From Balneolales bacterium ANBcel1 (GTDB taxonomy: Bacteria > Bacteroidota > Rhodothermia > Balneolales > Natronogracilivirgulaceae): a DNA stretch of 64,000 bases. The stretch spans positions 124,001 through 188,000 of the forward strand of contig JARULB010000008.1 of assembly GCA_029688905.1 (NCBI GenBank). Reading direction: 5' to 3'. Positions 17,012 through 26,529 of this stretch are shown piece after piece. The notes beneath the pieces were generated by a model. It searched no databases and was not told where the DNA came from. It saw only the letters and a list, made by a program, of their open reading frames with translations. The first letter of the stretch is position 1, and every line of letters begins with the position of its first letter. Position numbers and translations under genes: made by a program.

Positions 17012-20000
17012 ATGCTTCCAGAAACTTTGTGCAGTGCACTGATTCGCAAAGGTTCCGGGTTCGGATTCGCACTGCTGTACGCGTGCCTCCTGCTGCCCGG
17101 CACATCCCCCGGCCAAACGATGCCGGAGGATATCTCCTTTCACTTTCTGACCGATCGAGACGGTCTCTCTCAGCGTACTGTCCGCTCGATCGTTCAGGAC
17201 TACGAGGGGTACATGTGGTTCGGAACTTTTGACGGGTTGAACCGCTACGACGGCTACAATATTACGATTTACCGGCATCACCCCGACGATCCGACCAGCA
17301 TAAGCTACAACGAGATCTCTGACGTATTCGAAGACAGCCGTAATAACCTCTGGATTGCCACCGGCGGAAGCGGCCTCAACCGGTATGATCGCGACAGCGA
17401 CCATTTCATCCACTATGATTTCGACTACCTCCCGGAGGCTCACCAGCGGTGGATGGTGGAAACGGCTATTTACGCGCTGGAAGAGGGCCCTGACGGCAAC
17501 CTTTGGATCGGGACCGAGAACGGCATTGCATTGCTCGACCTGGAAACCGAACACCTGGACTATTTCCAACCGGCTCCGGGAGATGATGGCGGACTGAGCA
17601 ACCGCTATGTGACCGCCCTTCTGACCGACCGGATGGGTAACGTCTGGGTAGGCACCCGCCGCGGACTCAACGTGTTGCCTGCAGGTCAAAGCAGATTTAC
17701 CACATACCTTTCCGATAGTAATGACCCCCACAGCCTGAGCAGCAACCATATTCAGACCATCTATGAGGATTATGACGGTACCATCTGGGTCGGAACTCAG
17801 ACCGGCGGCCTGAACAGATTCGACCATGAGACTGAAAACTTTACCTCATATCAGCGTGACCAGCACGATCCCTTCAGCCTGAACGACAACTCCATATTCC
17901 GCATTTTGAGGGACAGCCGCGGCGATTTGTGGATTGGAACCGAAAACGAAGGCCTGAGCCTCTTCGATCCGAACCGCGAACGATTCTATCACGTTCGGCA
18001 AAGTGACGACAATCCCTTCAGTCTGAATACCAACAGTATCTACACCATCTATGAGAGCAGGGACGAAAAGTTGTGGGTCGGAACCTACAACGGCGGAGTA
18101 AATATCACCGACCTGAAAGAGCCACCCTTCCGACACTATCGCCACGAGCCCCATCGCCACAACTCATTGAGCATAAACTCGGTAACATCTTTCCTGGAAG
18201 ACCGGGACGGCAATATCTGGATTGGAACCGATGGTGGCGGTATCAATCAATTCCATCCCGAGGAAAACTCTTTCACAAGGTACCGGCACGACCCGAACCG
18301 GGAACAATCGATTCCCGGCAACGTTATACTGGCACTGGCCGAAGACCACCACGGCAATATCTGGATGGCAACCTACCGAAACGGACTGAGCCGGTACAAT
18401 CCCCGGATACAAACCTTCCGCCACTACCGGCATGACCCCGACCAGCCGAACGGCCTTGCTCACAACGACATCTTCACATTGCATTTTGATATCACCGACC
18501 CTGACCTGCTGTGGATCGGGACCAACGGCGCCGGTGTGAACATTCTCGACACCCGAACCGATACATTCACCCATTACGCGTATCACCCCGACAGGCCACA
18601 CGGATTGAACCAGAACGACATCCGCCATTTTCACCAGGACAGTGACACCACCATGCGGATTGGCAACTACGGCGGTTTTCTGGTGGAGTTCGACCGCACA
18701 AATGACCGGTTTGAACTGCATCCGCTGACCGACCGGAACTACTACAGCAACGTGGTTCAAATGATCTTCGAGGACTCCTCCGGAAGGCTCTGGCTGGCAA
18801 CCTGGGGCGGTGGACTCAAACTTATTGACCGGGATACCCATCACGTTACCTCCTTTACCGAACGCGATGGGCTGCCTAACAACAACCTGCACGCCATAAT
18901 GGAGGATAATAGCGGATTCTTGTGGATCTCAAGTAACAACGGACTAACCCGCTTTTGTCCGGAGACCTATGAACTCGATAATTTCGGAATAGAAGACGGT
19001 CTGCAGAGCAACGAATTCAATCCCAGAGCGGCCATGCGAGACCGTGATGGCTATCTGTACTTCGGCGGAGTAAATGGATTCAACCGGTTCCATCCGGACA
19101 GCCTGTCGGTTGCCGGTCATACTGCCCCCATCAAGCTCTCCGGCTTCCGGCTGTTCAACGAACCGGTACCCATCGGCGGTGAAGACTCTCCGCTAACAAG
19201 ACATATCAGTCGCACTCCACACCTCACACTCTCCCACAGCCAGTCGGTTATCACGTTCGAGTTTGTCACCCTGAACTATGATGCCAGGAAAAATGACCGT
19301 TATGCCTACAAACTGGAAGGGTTCGATGATAACTGGAACTTTGTCGGCCATCAGCGAACAGCCACTTATACAAACCTGGCACCGGGAGAGTATCGCTTTC
19401 GGGTAAAGCATGCCGACAGTGATCATGATCTCAGCGAACAGGAGGCGTCTATTGGTCTGACCGTGACCCCTCCTTTCTGGCGCACATACTGGTTTTATGC
19501 CTCTTCGTTCCTTTTTTTGATTGGCCTGGTGGGCGGGGTATACCGCTATCGTGTCTACAATATTTCACAGCGAAACCGGGAGCTTGAGGAAGAGGTGGCC
19601 AAACAGACCAGCGACCTGAAAGAAACCCTCGTTGAACTTCAAAGCACCCGCGACCAATTGACCGAAAAGGCACATCAGGCCGGAATGGCCGACATGGCCA
19701 CCAACGTATTACATGACATCGGCAACATCCTGAACAGCGTAAACACTTCGGCTTCCCTGATCGACAGCACCCTGAAAGCCTCCTCCCTCAGCCGCCTTAA
19801 AAAAGCCAACAAACTGCTGCGCAATAATATGGACAACATAGAAGCTTTCATGCGCGACGGCAGTAAAGGCAGGGAGCTGCTCGATTATTACCTGAAGCTT
19901 GAGCAGCCGCTTGCCAACGAGCAGGAGGAACTTCAAAACCAGATACATCGCCTATCGGAAAAAGTCGACCTCATCATTGATGTCGTTTCCGCTCAGCAGA

Positions 20001-20494
20001 ACTACTCGTCGACTATTCGGCTAAAGGAACGCTGCTCTCCGGAACAACTGATTCAAAACACCCTGACGCTTCAACAATCCGGGTTTGAACGCCACGATAT
20101 CACGGTTGTTACGGATTTCGGCCGTGTGGAAGATTTCTTGGTTGAAAAAAGCAAGCTGATTCATGTGCTGCTCAACCTGCTCAAAAATGCCCGGGATTCC
20201 ATTAAAGACCACGCCCCCGCAGACCGGCTGATCACTATCCGGACAAGGCAGGATGATCAGCATATCTTCATCTCGATCGCGGACAGCGGCGGCGGCTTTG
20301 AACCTGCCCTGAAAAACAAACTGTTCGCTCACGGATTTTCGACCAAGAACTATGGCCGTGGTTTCGGCCTCCACAGCTGCGCCAACTACGTCAAGGAAAT
20401 GGAGGGTTCTATTGAGGCCCGCAGCGATGGGCCGGGTAAAGGCGCGGAATTCACCCTTCGGCTTCCCAGAAATACAGCCTCCATAAAGGCATAG
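17012..20494 (+). CDS. Two-component propeller sensor kinase 2
   Basis: Paralogue of the preceding kinase, 1160 residues, 62 nt downstream in the same direction. Signal peptide (GFALLYACLLLPGTSPGQ), 14 Reg_prop blades, Y_Y_Y domain (DRYAYKLEGFDDNW), one transmembrane helix (YWFYASSFLFLIGLVGGVY), coiled coil, then kinase with H901 in LHDIGNILNS, N-box LLNLLKNARDS, ADSGGGFE and GFGLHSCANY. Blade 11 is degenerate (MRIGNYGG instead of LWIGT). Domain order and length match paralogue 1 almost exactly, consistent with gene duplication followed by divergence mainly in the propeller. It carries no output domain. Confidence 0.9.
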   Translation: MLPETLCSALIRKGSGFGFALLYACLLLPGTSPGQTMPEDISFHFLTDRDGLSQRTVRSIVQDYEGYMWFGTFDGLNRYDGYNITIYRHHPDDPTSISYNEISDVFEDSRNNLWIATGGSGLNRYDRDSDHFIHYDFDYLPEAHQRWMVETAIYALEEGPDGNLWIGTENGIALLDLETEHLDYFQPAPGDDGGLSNRYVTALLTDRMGNVWVGTRRGLNVLPAGQSRFTTYLSDSNDPHSLSSNHIQTIYEDYDGTIWVGTQTGGLNRFDHETENFTSYQRDQHDPFSLNDNSIFRILRDSRGDLWIGTENEGLSLFDPNRERFYHVRQSDDNPFSLNTNSIYTIYESRDEKLWVGTYNGGVNITDLKEPPFRHYRHEPHRHNSLSINSVTSFLEDRDGNIWIGTDGGGINQFHPEENSFTRYRHDPNREQSIPGNVILALAEDHHGNIWMATYRNGLSRYNPRIQTFRHYRHDPDQPNGLAHNDIFTLHFDITDPDLLWIGTNGAGVNILDTRTDTFTHYAYHPDRPHGLNQNDIRHFHQDSDTTMRIGNYGGFLVEFDRTNDRFELHPLTDRNYYSNVVQMIFEDSSGRLWLATWGGGLKLIDRDTHHVTSFTERDGLPNNNLHAIMEDNSGFLWISSNNGLTRFCPETYELDNFGIEDGLQSNEFNPRAAMRDRDGYLYFGGVNGFNRFHPDSLSVAGHTAPIKLSGFRLFNEPVPIGGEDSPLTRHISRTPHLTLSHSQSVITFEFVTLNYDARKNDRYAYKLEGFDDNWNFVGHQRTATYTNLAPGEYRFRVKHADSDHDLSEQEASIGLTVTPPFWRTYWFYASSFLFLIGLVGGVYRYRVYNISQRNRELEEEVAKQTSDLKETLVELQSTRDQLTEKAHQAGMADMATNVLHDIGNILNSVNTSASLIDSTLKASSLSRLKKANKLLRNNMDNIEAFMRDGSKGRELLDYYLKLEQPLANEQEELQNQIHRLSEKVDLIIDVVSAQQNYSSTIRLKERCSPEQLIQNTLTLQQSGFERHDITVVTDFGRVEDFLVEKSKLIHVLLNLLKNARDSIKDHAPADRLITIRTRQDDQHIFISIADSGGGFEPALKNKLFAHGFSTKNYGRGFGLHSCANYVKEMEGSIEARSDGPGKGAEFTLRLPRNTASIKA

Positions 20495-20593
20495 GCAGGA
20501 GATTATTCACCAGATTTGCCTGTACCCCCCGAACAAAAGGACGCTTTCGCACCGCAATCGGCATGGAAACACCCGTCTGATCAGACCTCCCCT

Positions 20594-23302
20594 TTAGTGG
20601 TCGCGTGACTCGAGCGTCCGCTTGAGTTCTGCCAGAAGCATCAGCGCTTCCACCGGAGTCATGCGGTTGGGGTCCGCGCCTTCCAGCTTGTTTTTGACGG
20701 TTTCAAGATTGGGATCCAGTTCGGCCTGAAACAGTGACATCTGGGGGATTTGCGGCTGCTTCCCGATCTTGCGTACGGCCTGTTGCGCCGCCTTTTTCTT
20801 CCCGGCCGCCCCCTTTTCCATGGTCCCGGAGGAGCGGGTAACATCCAGGCTATGCGATTCCAGATTGCCCAGTATCTCCCGCGCCCGATGGATGAGGAGC
20901 TCGGGGAGTCCCGCCATTGCCGCAACCTGAATGCCGTAGCTGTGATCCGCCCCGCCCCGCACCAGTTTGCGAAGAAAAATAATTTTCCCCTTGTGTTCTT
21001 TCACCTGAACGTTGTAGTTCACGATTCGTTCGTACAACTCCTCGAGCTCGTTCAGCTCATGATAATGGGTCGCGAAAAGGGTTCGAGCCGCCACCGACGG
21101 CTGGTTGTGCAAATATTCGGCCAGTGACCAGGCAATGCTCAATCCGTCGAAAGTACTGGTACCGCGACCGATTTCATCCAGCAGAATCAGGGATCTCGGA
21201 CTGGCATTGTTCAGGATGTTGGCAGCCTCGTTCATCTCCACCAGAAACGTACTCTCCCCGGCGGCAAGATTGTCGGACGCCCCCACCCTGGTAAAGATCT
21301 TGTCCACCAAACCAATTTCCGCCTCTTTTGCCGGCACGAACGAACCCACCTGCGCCAGAAGCACGATCAAACCGGTCTGCCTGAGAATAATGCTCTTTCC
21401 GGCCATATTCGGACCGGTAATCATCAGAATTTGCTGTTTTTCGGTGTCAAGGGTGATGTCGTTCGGGATGAAGGGTTCGCCCCGGGGAAGCGAGCGCTCC
21501 ACCACCGGATGGCGTCCGCCCCTGATCGTTATGGCCGATCCGCCGTTCACCTTCGGTTTTACGTAATTGTAGCGGTAGGCGACCTCGGCCAGGCTCTGCA
21601 GACAGTCGATCCGGGCCAGGGCATCGGCATTCTGCTGAACAGGACCCGCATGCCCGGCGACATACTCCAACAGCTCCTGAAACAGCTCCTGTTCGAGAGT
21701 CTGGCTGCGCTCCTCCGAAGAAAGGATTTTCTCCTCAACCTCCTTGAGTTCCGGGGTGATGTACCGTTCGGCATTAACCAGAGTCTGCTTCCGGATAAAT
21801 TCTTCCGGCACCTTCTCCTTGTGGGCGTTGGTGACTTCAATATAATACCCGAACACCTTGTTGTACCCCAGTTTCAGCGAGGGGATGCCGGTGCTCTCCA
21901 CCAGCTCTTTCTGAATTCGGGCAACATACTCTTTGCCGTTGCGGGCGATATCGCGGATTTCATCCAGTTCCGGTGAATAGCCCTCGCGGATGAAGCCACC
22001 ATCCCGGAGTCCGGCCGGTGGATCATCCACCAGGGCGGCATCAATCCGGTCCTGAAGCTCTCCCAGATGCTCCAGCTGATCGCGGATTTGCACAAGCAGC
22101 GGTTCCTCCAGTTCTCCGAGCGCTTCCTTTATCTCCGGGATCCGCGAAAGCGAGTCCTGCAGTTGCTTCAATTCCCGCGCATTGGCGCGTTTCACACAAA
22201 TTCGGGAAACGAGCCGTTCCAGGTCGCCTATTTCCCTGAGGATCTCATGGAGACGACGCCGCAGATCGTGGCGGATATGGAGCACTTCGACGGCCTGTAT
22301 CCGGTTGCGGATCTCCTCCAGCTGTTTGAGCGGCCTCATGAGCCATTTTCGCAGCATCCTGCTTCCCATGGGCGTACCGGTCTCATCCAGAATGGAGATG
22401 AGGGTTCCCTCCTTGCCACCCTGCTGGAGGCTGGTCATAAGCTCGAGGTTCCGTTTGGTGGAAGGATCCAGCATCATGTAGCCGGAGTTCTCGAATGCAT
22501 ACATGGAACGGAGGTGACCCAGTGACGCCTTCTGGTTTTCACGTACATAATGGAGCAGCGCTCCGGCCGCCACATGCGCGGCCTCCAGCTCTTCGACACC
22601 GAAGCCTTTCAGCGAGTGAGTCCGGAAGTGTTCCAGCAGCACATCATACCCGTACTTCCCTTCGTAGATCCACTCCTCCATCCAGGTGGTAGTATATCCG
22701 CCAAGCGACTCGGGCATCGATGCTTTCGCCCTCTTCGACAGCAGAATTTCAGAAGGGGAGATCGACGCCAGCACTTCGGCAAGTTCGTCGGCCGAGACTT
22801 CGGTAACGGCAAACTCTCCGGTTGAAATATCGGCGAAAGCAACTCCGTATCGCTCTCCGGCGGCGTGCAGGGAAGCGATGTAGTTGTTCCGGTTTCGCTC
22901 GAGCACCTTGTCGGAAAGAGTGACCCCAGGGGTAACGATCTCTGAAATTTCACGATTGACCAGCTTGCGGCCGGCCGCCTTTGCCTGGGCCGGATCCTCG
23001 GCCTGATCGCATACCGCCACCCGATGCCCCTTCTTGACCAGCCTGGGCAGGTAGCTGTCCAGGGCATGATAGGGAAAGCCGGCAAGCGGTGTCTGATCGC
23101 CGGCATTGTTCCGGCGTGTTAGCGTTATGCCGAGCTCCCGGCTGATAGTGACCGCATCCTCGGAAAATGTCTCGTAGAAATCCCCCACCCGAAACAGCAG
23201 CAATGTCCCGGGATACTGCTCCTTAATCTCATGATATTGTCTCATGAGAGGAGTTTTCTCCCTGCGTTTGTCACTGCTCTTTTTTATATCAGATCCGGCC
23301 AC
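20594..23302 (-). CDS. mutS: DNA mismatch repair protein MutS
   Basis: Mismatch-recognition ATPase that starts methyl-independent or strand-directed repair with MutL. The mismatch-reading motif is in GDFYETF at about residues 42-48. The connector, lever and clamp regions follow. Walker A is GPNMAGKS at about 630-637, Walker B is LILLDEIGRGTSTFDG, and ATHYHEL is present. The C-terminal tail (about 800-902) is low-complexity then a helical segment like the MutS tetramerisation tail. Length 902 is slightly above the usual 850-880. It is divergent from mpg, another repair gene. Confidence 0.97.
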   Translation of the reverse strand: MAGSDIKKSSDKRREKTPLMRQYHEIKEQYPGTLLLFRVGDFYETFSEDAVTISRELGITLTRRNNAGDQTPLAGFPYHALDSYLPRLVKKGHRVAVCDQAEDPAQAKAAGRKLVNREISEIVTPGVTLSDKVLERNRNNYIASLHAAGERYGVAFADISTGEFAVTEVSADELAEVLASISPSEILLSKRAKASMPESLGGYTTTWMEEWIYEGKYGYDVLLEHFRTHSLKGFGVEELEAAHVAAGALLHYVRENQKASLGHLRSMYAFENSGYMMLDPSTKRNLELMTSLQQGGKEGTLISILDETGTPMGSRMLRKWLMRPLKQLEEIRNRIQAVEVLHIRHDLRRRLHEILREIGDLERLVSRICVKRANARELKQLQDSLSRIPEIKEALGELEEPLLVQIRDQLEHLGELQDRIDAALVDDPPAGLRDGGFIREGYSPELDEIRDIARNGKEYVARIQKELVESTGIPSLKLGYNKVFGYYIEVTNAHKEKVPEEFIRKQTLVNAERYITPELKEVEEKILSSEERSQTLEQELFQELLEYVAGHAGPVQQNADALARIDCLQSLAEVAYRYNYVKPKVNGGSAITIRGGRHPVVERSLPRGEPFIPNDITLDTEKQQILMITGPNMAGKSIILRQTGLIVLLAQVGSFVPAKEAEIGLVDKIFTRVGASDNLAAGESTFLVEMNEAANILNNASPRSLILLDEIGRGTSTFDGLSIAWSLAEYLHNQPSVAARTLFATHYHELNELEELYERIVNYNVQVKEHKGKIIFLRKLVRGGADHSYGIQVAAMAGLPELLIHRAREILGNLESHSLDVTRSSGTMEKGAAGKKKAAQQAVRKIGKQPQIPQMSLFQAELDPNLETVKNKLEGADPNRMTPVEALMLLAELKRTLESRDH

Positions 23303-23485
23303 AAATCCACGCTGTTTTGATCTTTTCCAACTGCTGAGTAAGTTTTACCGATGGACGGGTAATCGCCCGGCCTGCCGGCAGGAACCGGAAGTGGCATCCG
23401 TCTGGCGGGGTGAATCCACATTTATCGGAACCTTCAAAATAGAGTAACTGCCTGACAAGATAAATCAGCATCGGATAAATTCAGA

Positions 23486-24172
23486 ATGAAAAGACGGCGC
23501 CCGGTACGGGAAGACCCGCCAAGCGCTGCGATTGCAGCGCACATCATAAACAGCAGTCCTATGTTTACCAGAGTTACACCCGATTTCTTCCAGGGCGATG
23601 ACGTCACCGCAGTTGCCCGTCAGCTTCTGGGTTACCGTCTGTGGACCGCCACAGGAACGGCGACAACGGCAGGCGTCATTGTCGAGACCGAAGCGTACGA
23701 CGGCCTTACCGATCGGGCATCGCATGCATTTGGCGGAAAAAAAACTCCCCGAACCCGCATCTTTTATTCACAGGGTGGTATTGCCTACACCTATCTTTGC
23801 TACGGGATCCATACGCTGTTCAATATCATTACGGGTCCGGCCGGGATCCCTCATGCCGTGCTTATTCGTGCGGTAGCTCCCTGCGAGGGTATCGAAACCA
23901 TTCTGGCGCGCCGCGGACACGACCGGCTGAAGCGTAATACGGCAGGTGGCCCGGGGCTGGTCAGTCAGGCGCTTGGCATCACCAGGGAGCACAACGGAAT
24001 TCCGGTTACCGGTGAAAACATCTGGCTTACCCACCCTGTTGACGGGGAAAAGCCTGGTCAGGACGAGATACTGGCCACCCCCAGGGTCGGCATCGGTTAT
24101 GCCGGAGAGGATGCCCGTTTGCCATGGCGCTTTCGGGTGGCTTCATCTCCATGGACCAGCCCCGCGAAATAA
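23486..24172 (+). CDS. 3-methyladenine DNA glycosylase, Mpg/AAG family
   Basis: Removes alkylated purines from DNA in base excision repair. The catalytic Glu is in IVETEAYDG. Family motifs DRASHAFGGKKTPRT, GIAYTYLCYGIHTLFNI and GGPGLVSQALGI are all present. The start at 23486 adds a 25-residue extension; ATG at 23561 (MFTRVTPDFFQG) gives a more typical N-terminus and no clear ribosome-binding site separates the two. It diverges from mutS across a 183-bp gap, so both repair genes may share a control region. Confidence 0.92.
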   Translation: MKRRRPVREDPPSAAIAAHIINSSPMFTRVTPDFFQGDDVTAVARQLLGYRLWTATGTATTAGVIVETEAYDGLTDRASHAFGGKKTPRTRIFYSQGGIAYTYLCYGIHTLFNIITGPAGIPHAVLIRAVAPCEGIETILARRGHDRLKRNTAGGPGLVSQALGITREHNGIPVTGENIWLTHPVDGEKPGQDEILATPRVGIGYAGEDARLPWRFRVASSPWTSPAK

Positions 24173-24204
24173 AAAAAGCCCGGACGCATGCAGGCGCACG
24201 GGCT
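24168..24204 (-). terminator. Terminator of the DUF4168 gene
   Basis: AGCCCG (24177-24182) pairs with CGGGCT (24199-24204). On the minus strand the hairpin is followed by a run of seven T. It lies between convergent genes and touches the mpg stop codon. Confidence 0.75.
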
Positions 24205-24252
24205 GAAAGTTATCTGAAAAATCTTTTCAGGTTACTGCCTTTCCGGACCAGT

Positions 24253-24768
24253 TTAGAACCCGCCGGGCTGGCCGCCCTGTTGCATCTGGGCTTCCTGAAT
24301 CATTTGCTGCATTTTTTGCTGCAGTTCCGGGTTGGTCTGAACGGCTGCAAAAATCTCCTGGTAGCGGTCCAGGCTAAGCCCTTCATCTTCGATCGCAGCG
24401 ATAAGTTCGACTTCCATCTGCTGTTCAATCTCACCGATCAGCTCCGAGGCCTTTTCAAATTTTTCGACGTTATCGGAGCTTATTTCCAGCTCTTCGGGAT
24501 CCTCTCCCCGCTGCATTCCCTGAAGAATTTCGTTATACGTCTGCACATCAAGGCCTTCCTCTTCAACAATGGCGATCATCTCCATCTGCGCTTCGGTCTG
24601 GATCTGCTGAGCCAAAATGGATGCATCAACAAATGTCTGCAAATCCTCGTCAGAAACATCGGGTGCTTGCTGCGGTTGTGGTGCCTGATCAAATTGTGCC
24701 TGAGCCGGTATCGCAAAAAAGACAAAAAGCAAGGCCGCCATCGACCGGGCCATCCAAGTAAAAGTCAT
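24253..24768 (-). CDS. Secreted DUF4168-type protein
   Basis: Exported protein of 171 residues, unknown function. The start at 24768 is chosen because GAGGAG lies just upstream; it opens MTFTWMARSMAALLFVFFA, a signal peptide ending at AQAQ. The mature part is acidic and helical with two similar repeats: EAQMEMIAIVEEEGLDVQTY and EQQMEVELIAAIEDEGLSLD, each followed by an E-I-helix. The C-terminus is Gln/Met-rich. This repeat is characteristic of DUF4168. It is probably periplasmic. Confidence 0.8.
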   Translation of the reverse strand: MTFTWMARSMAALLFVFFAIPAQAQFDQAPQPQQAPDVSDEDLQTFVDASILAQQIQTEAQMEMIAIVEEEGLDVQTYNEILQGMQRGEDPEELEISSDNVEKFEKASELIGEIEQQMEVELIAAIEDEGLSLDRYQEIFAAVQTNPELQQKMQQMIQEAQMQQGGQPGGF

Positions 24769-25041
24769 ATACTCCTCGGTATTTTTATTTGTAATGATTA
24801 AAACTATACAACTCACTCAACATAAAATTATTTTCCAAAAATGGCTAATTTTCATTCCTTAACGGGGAATCCAGAAGTTTTCGAACGTTGTACTGCACGA
24901 AATACGGATAATCATTCTCTCAACATACCAGGATTTTTTGTAAGATAGATCATGGGCTGCTGTAGCAAAAAAACTTACCTTTCCCTTTTACTACAGACGT
25001 GCTAACGCTATTACCCCTAACGCATTACAATTATCTCGAAA

Positions 25042-25719
25042 ATGAGCAAGCCAAAGAAGAAAACTAAGCGACCGATGATCTACCGGATCGTTTTGATCCT
25101 GTTACTTTTCGCCGCAGGCTGGCTGGGCTATCAACTGATATCAGAGCGCAGTGCACCTCTCAGACATGCAGACGGTCTGGAACCTGAAGCCGCATTCATG
25201 CATGACGGTGAGCCGGTTATCCATATCATAACCAGGCTGTATCGGGAAGAACATCTTGATATAGAGGCCATCAACCGGAAATTGCCCGCGCCATTTCGTC
25301 TGCTGATACTGGACGAGGATATCACCGCCAACACATCCGGAAATTATGTTGTAGTATCCACAAACAACAGTGTACCCGAACTGGATCCTGAACTCGCAGA
25401 GCTCGGGTTTACGCACACGTTTCAATATCTTGCCGTTTATGAGGAACGACGCCGGGCGCTGCACCCGGTGCTGGTTATCAGTCCGGATGAAATCCGGGAT
25501 GAACTCGGTGCGCGGCTCATTGATCAGGTGCCTGCGGATTACGGCTATGCCCTGGTGATGGAGGAATACGTTCACGATGCACTCTACGATTATCCGGTGC
25601 AACTGATTGAAATCGTGATGCTGGATGAACAGGGACACGGGGCCAGCGACGACATTGTCATATACTGGGACCCCACGGAGTCCGCTTTCAAGGCCACCAA
25701 CACTTTCGGCTACCCGTGA
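25042..25719 (+). CDS. Uncharacterised membrane-anchored protein
   Basis: A 225-residue protein I do not recognise. It has a very basic start (KPKKKTKRP), one transmembrane helix (about 13-31), then a mixed domain with no known motif. The soluble part has HIITRLYREEHLDIEAINRK and a final IVIYWDPTESAFKATNTFGY. The topology suggests the bulk is periplasmic. It lies just upstream of a DUF6580 membrane protein but a 268-bp gap with a GC-rich hairpin-like sequence (25730-25760) separates them. Confidence 0.7.
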   Translation: MSKPKKKTKRPMIYRIVLILLLFAAGWLGYQLISERSAPLRHADGLEPEAAFMHDGEPVIHIITRLYREEHLDIEAINRKLPAPFRLLILDEDITANTSGNYVVVSTNNSVPELDPELAELGFTHTFQYLAVYEERRRALHPVLVISPDEIRDELGARLIDQVPADYGYALVMEEYVHDALYDYPVQLIEIVMLDEQGHGASDDIVIYWDPTESAFKATNTFGYP

Positions 25720-25987
25720 TCATGAAACGGGAGACGCCCACTCCGGGCCGGGCGTTTCCGGGTACAATGACTCCACAGTTTCATAACAAAGAATGTGTAT
25801 TGGCAGCACGGGGCGATTCCCTCATGGCGGATATTCTTTTTTTTCTGGTATCATTAATGATTATTTTTTGTTGTTTGATGTCCATGTACAAAGTCTGCCG
25901 ACCGGGAATCAGGACCGTTTTCCAGAACATCCTCCGCCGGCAACACCGGAAACAAATACCGGCCGTTCACCACAAACAGAACCCCTT

Positions 25988-26518
25988 ATGAACAAGTATC
26001 GAGTCGTTGCGCTTTCCATCCTGATCGTCGCGGCTATTGCCTTGCGTTTTTTCCCTCATCCCCCCAACTTCACCCCTGTAGCGGCGCTTGCACTGTTTTC
26101 CGGTGTTTTCTTCCGTGACCGTTTCTGGGCTTTTGCGGCTCCGATATGTGTGATGCTCATCACCGATCTGTTCCTCGGATGGCACAATACCATACTGTTT
26201 GTCTACGGCTCTTTCGCAATCATGGTCTGGTTCGGGCGTGCCATCCGCTCCCGCGTATCCATCGGCTATGTGGCCGGAGGTGGCATGGCGGGTGCTGTAA
26301 CCTTTTTCATCATAACCAATTTCGGGGTATGGTTCACCGGCTCCATGTATCCCAAAACCTGGGAAGGTCTTGCCGCAGCTTATATTGCCGCCATACCGTT
26401 CTTCCACTACATGATTTTCAGCACTCTGTTTTACAGTGCCGTCTTCTTCGGAGTGTTTCTTCTTGCAGAGCGATACCTTCCATCCATACGCGAAACCAAC
26501 CTTCCCCATCAGGCCTGA
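25988..26518 (+). CDS. DUF6580-type integral membrane protein
   Basis: A 176-residue hydrophobic protein with about five membrane helices. The segment PPNFTPVAALALFSGVFF is typical of the DUF6580 family, which resembles the substrate-binding subunit of ECF transporters in length and in helix count. Further helices are near AFAAPICVMLITDLFLG, GAVTFFIITNFGVWF and YSAVFFGVFLLAERY. The substrate is unknown. ATG at 25988 is preferred over the longer frame opening near 25793. The SDR gene begins 11 nt after its stop. Confidence 0.75.
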   Translation: MNKYRVVALSILIVAAIALRFFPHPPNFTPVAALALFSGVFFRDRFWAFAAPICVMLITDLFLGWHNTILFVYGSFAIMVWFGRAIRSRVSIGYVAGGGMAGAVTFFIITNFGVWFTGSMYPKTWEGLAAAYIAAIPFFHYMIFSTLFYSAVFFGVFLLAERYLPSIRETNLPHQA

Positions 26519-26529
26519 GCAACGCAGCA

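Noticed and set aside
23371-23382. CCTGCCGGCAGG palindrome between mutS and mpg
   Set aside because: Perfect but short and GC-rich, isolated, with no regulator gene nearby; could be chance.
25730-25760. GC-rich hairpin after the 225-residue gene as a terminator
   Set aside because: Arms GGAGACGCCC and GGGCGTTTCC pair with one wobble but no T-run follows; left unassigned.
25716-25991. 91-residue plus-strand frame before the DUF6580 gene
   Set aside because: One hydrophobic stretch but no ribosome-binding site or similarity that I recognise; overlaps the DUF6580 start.
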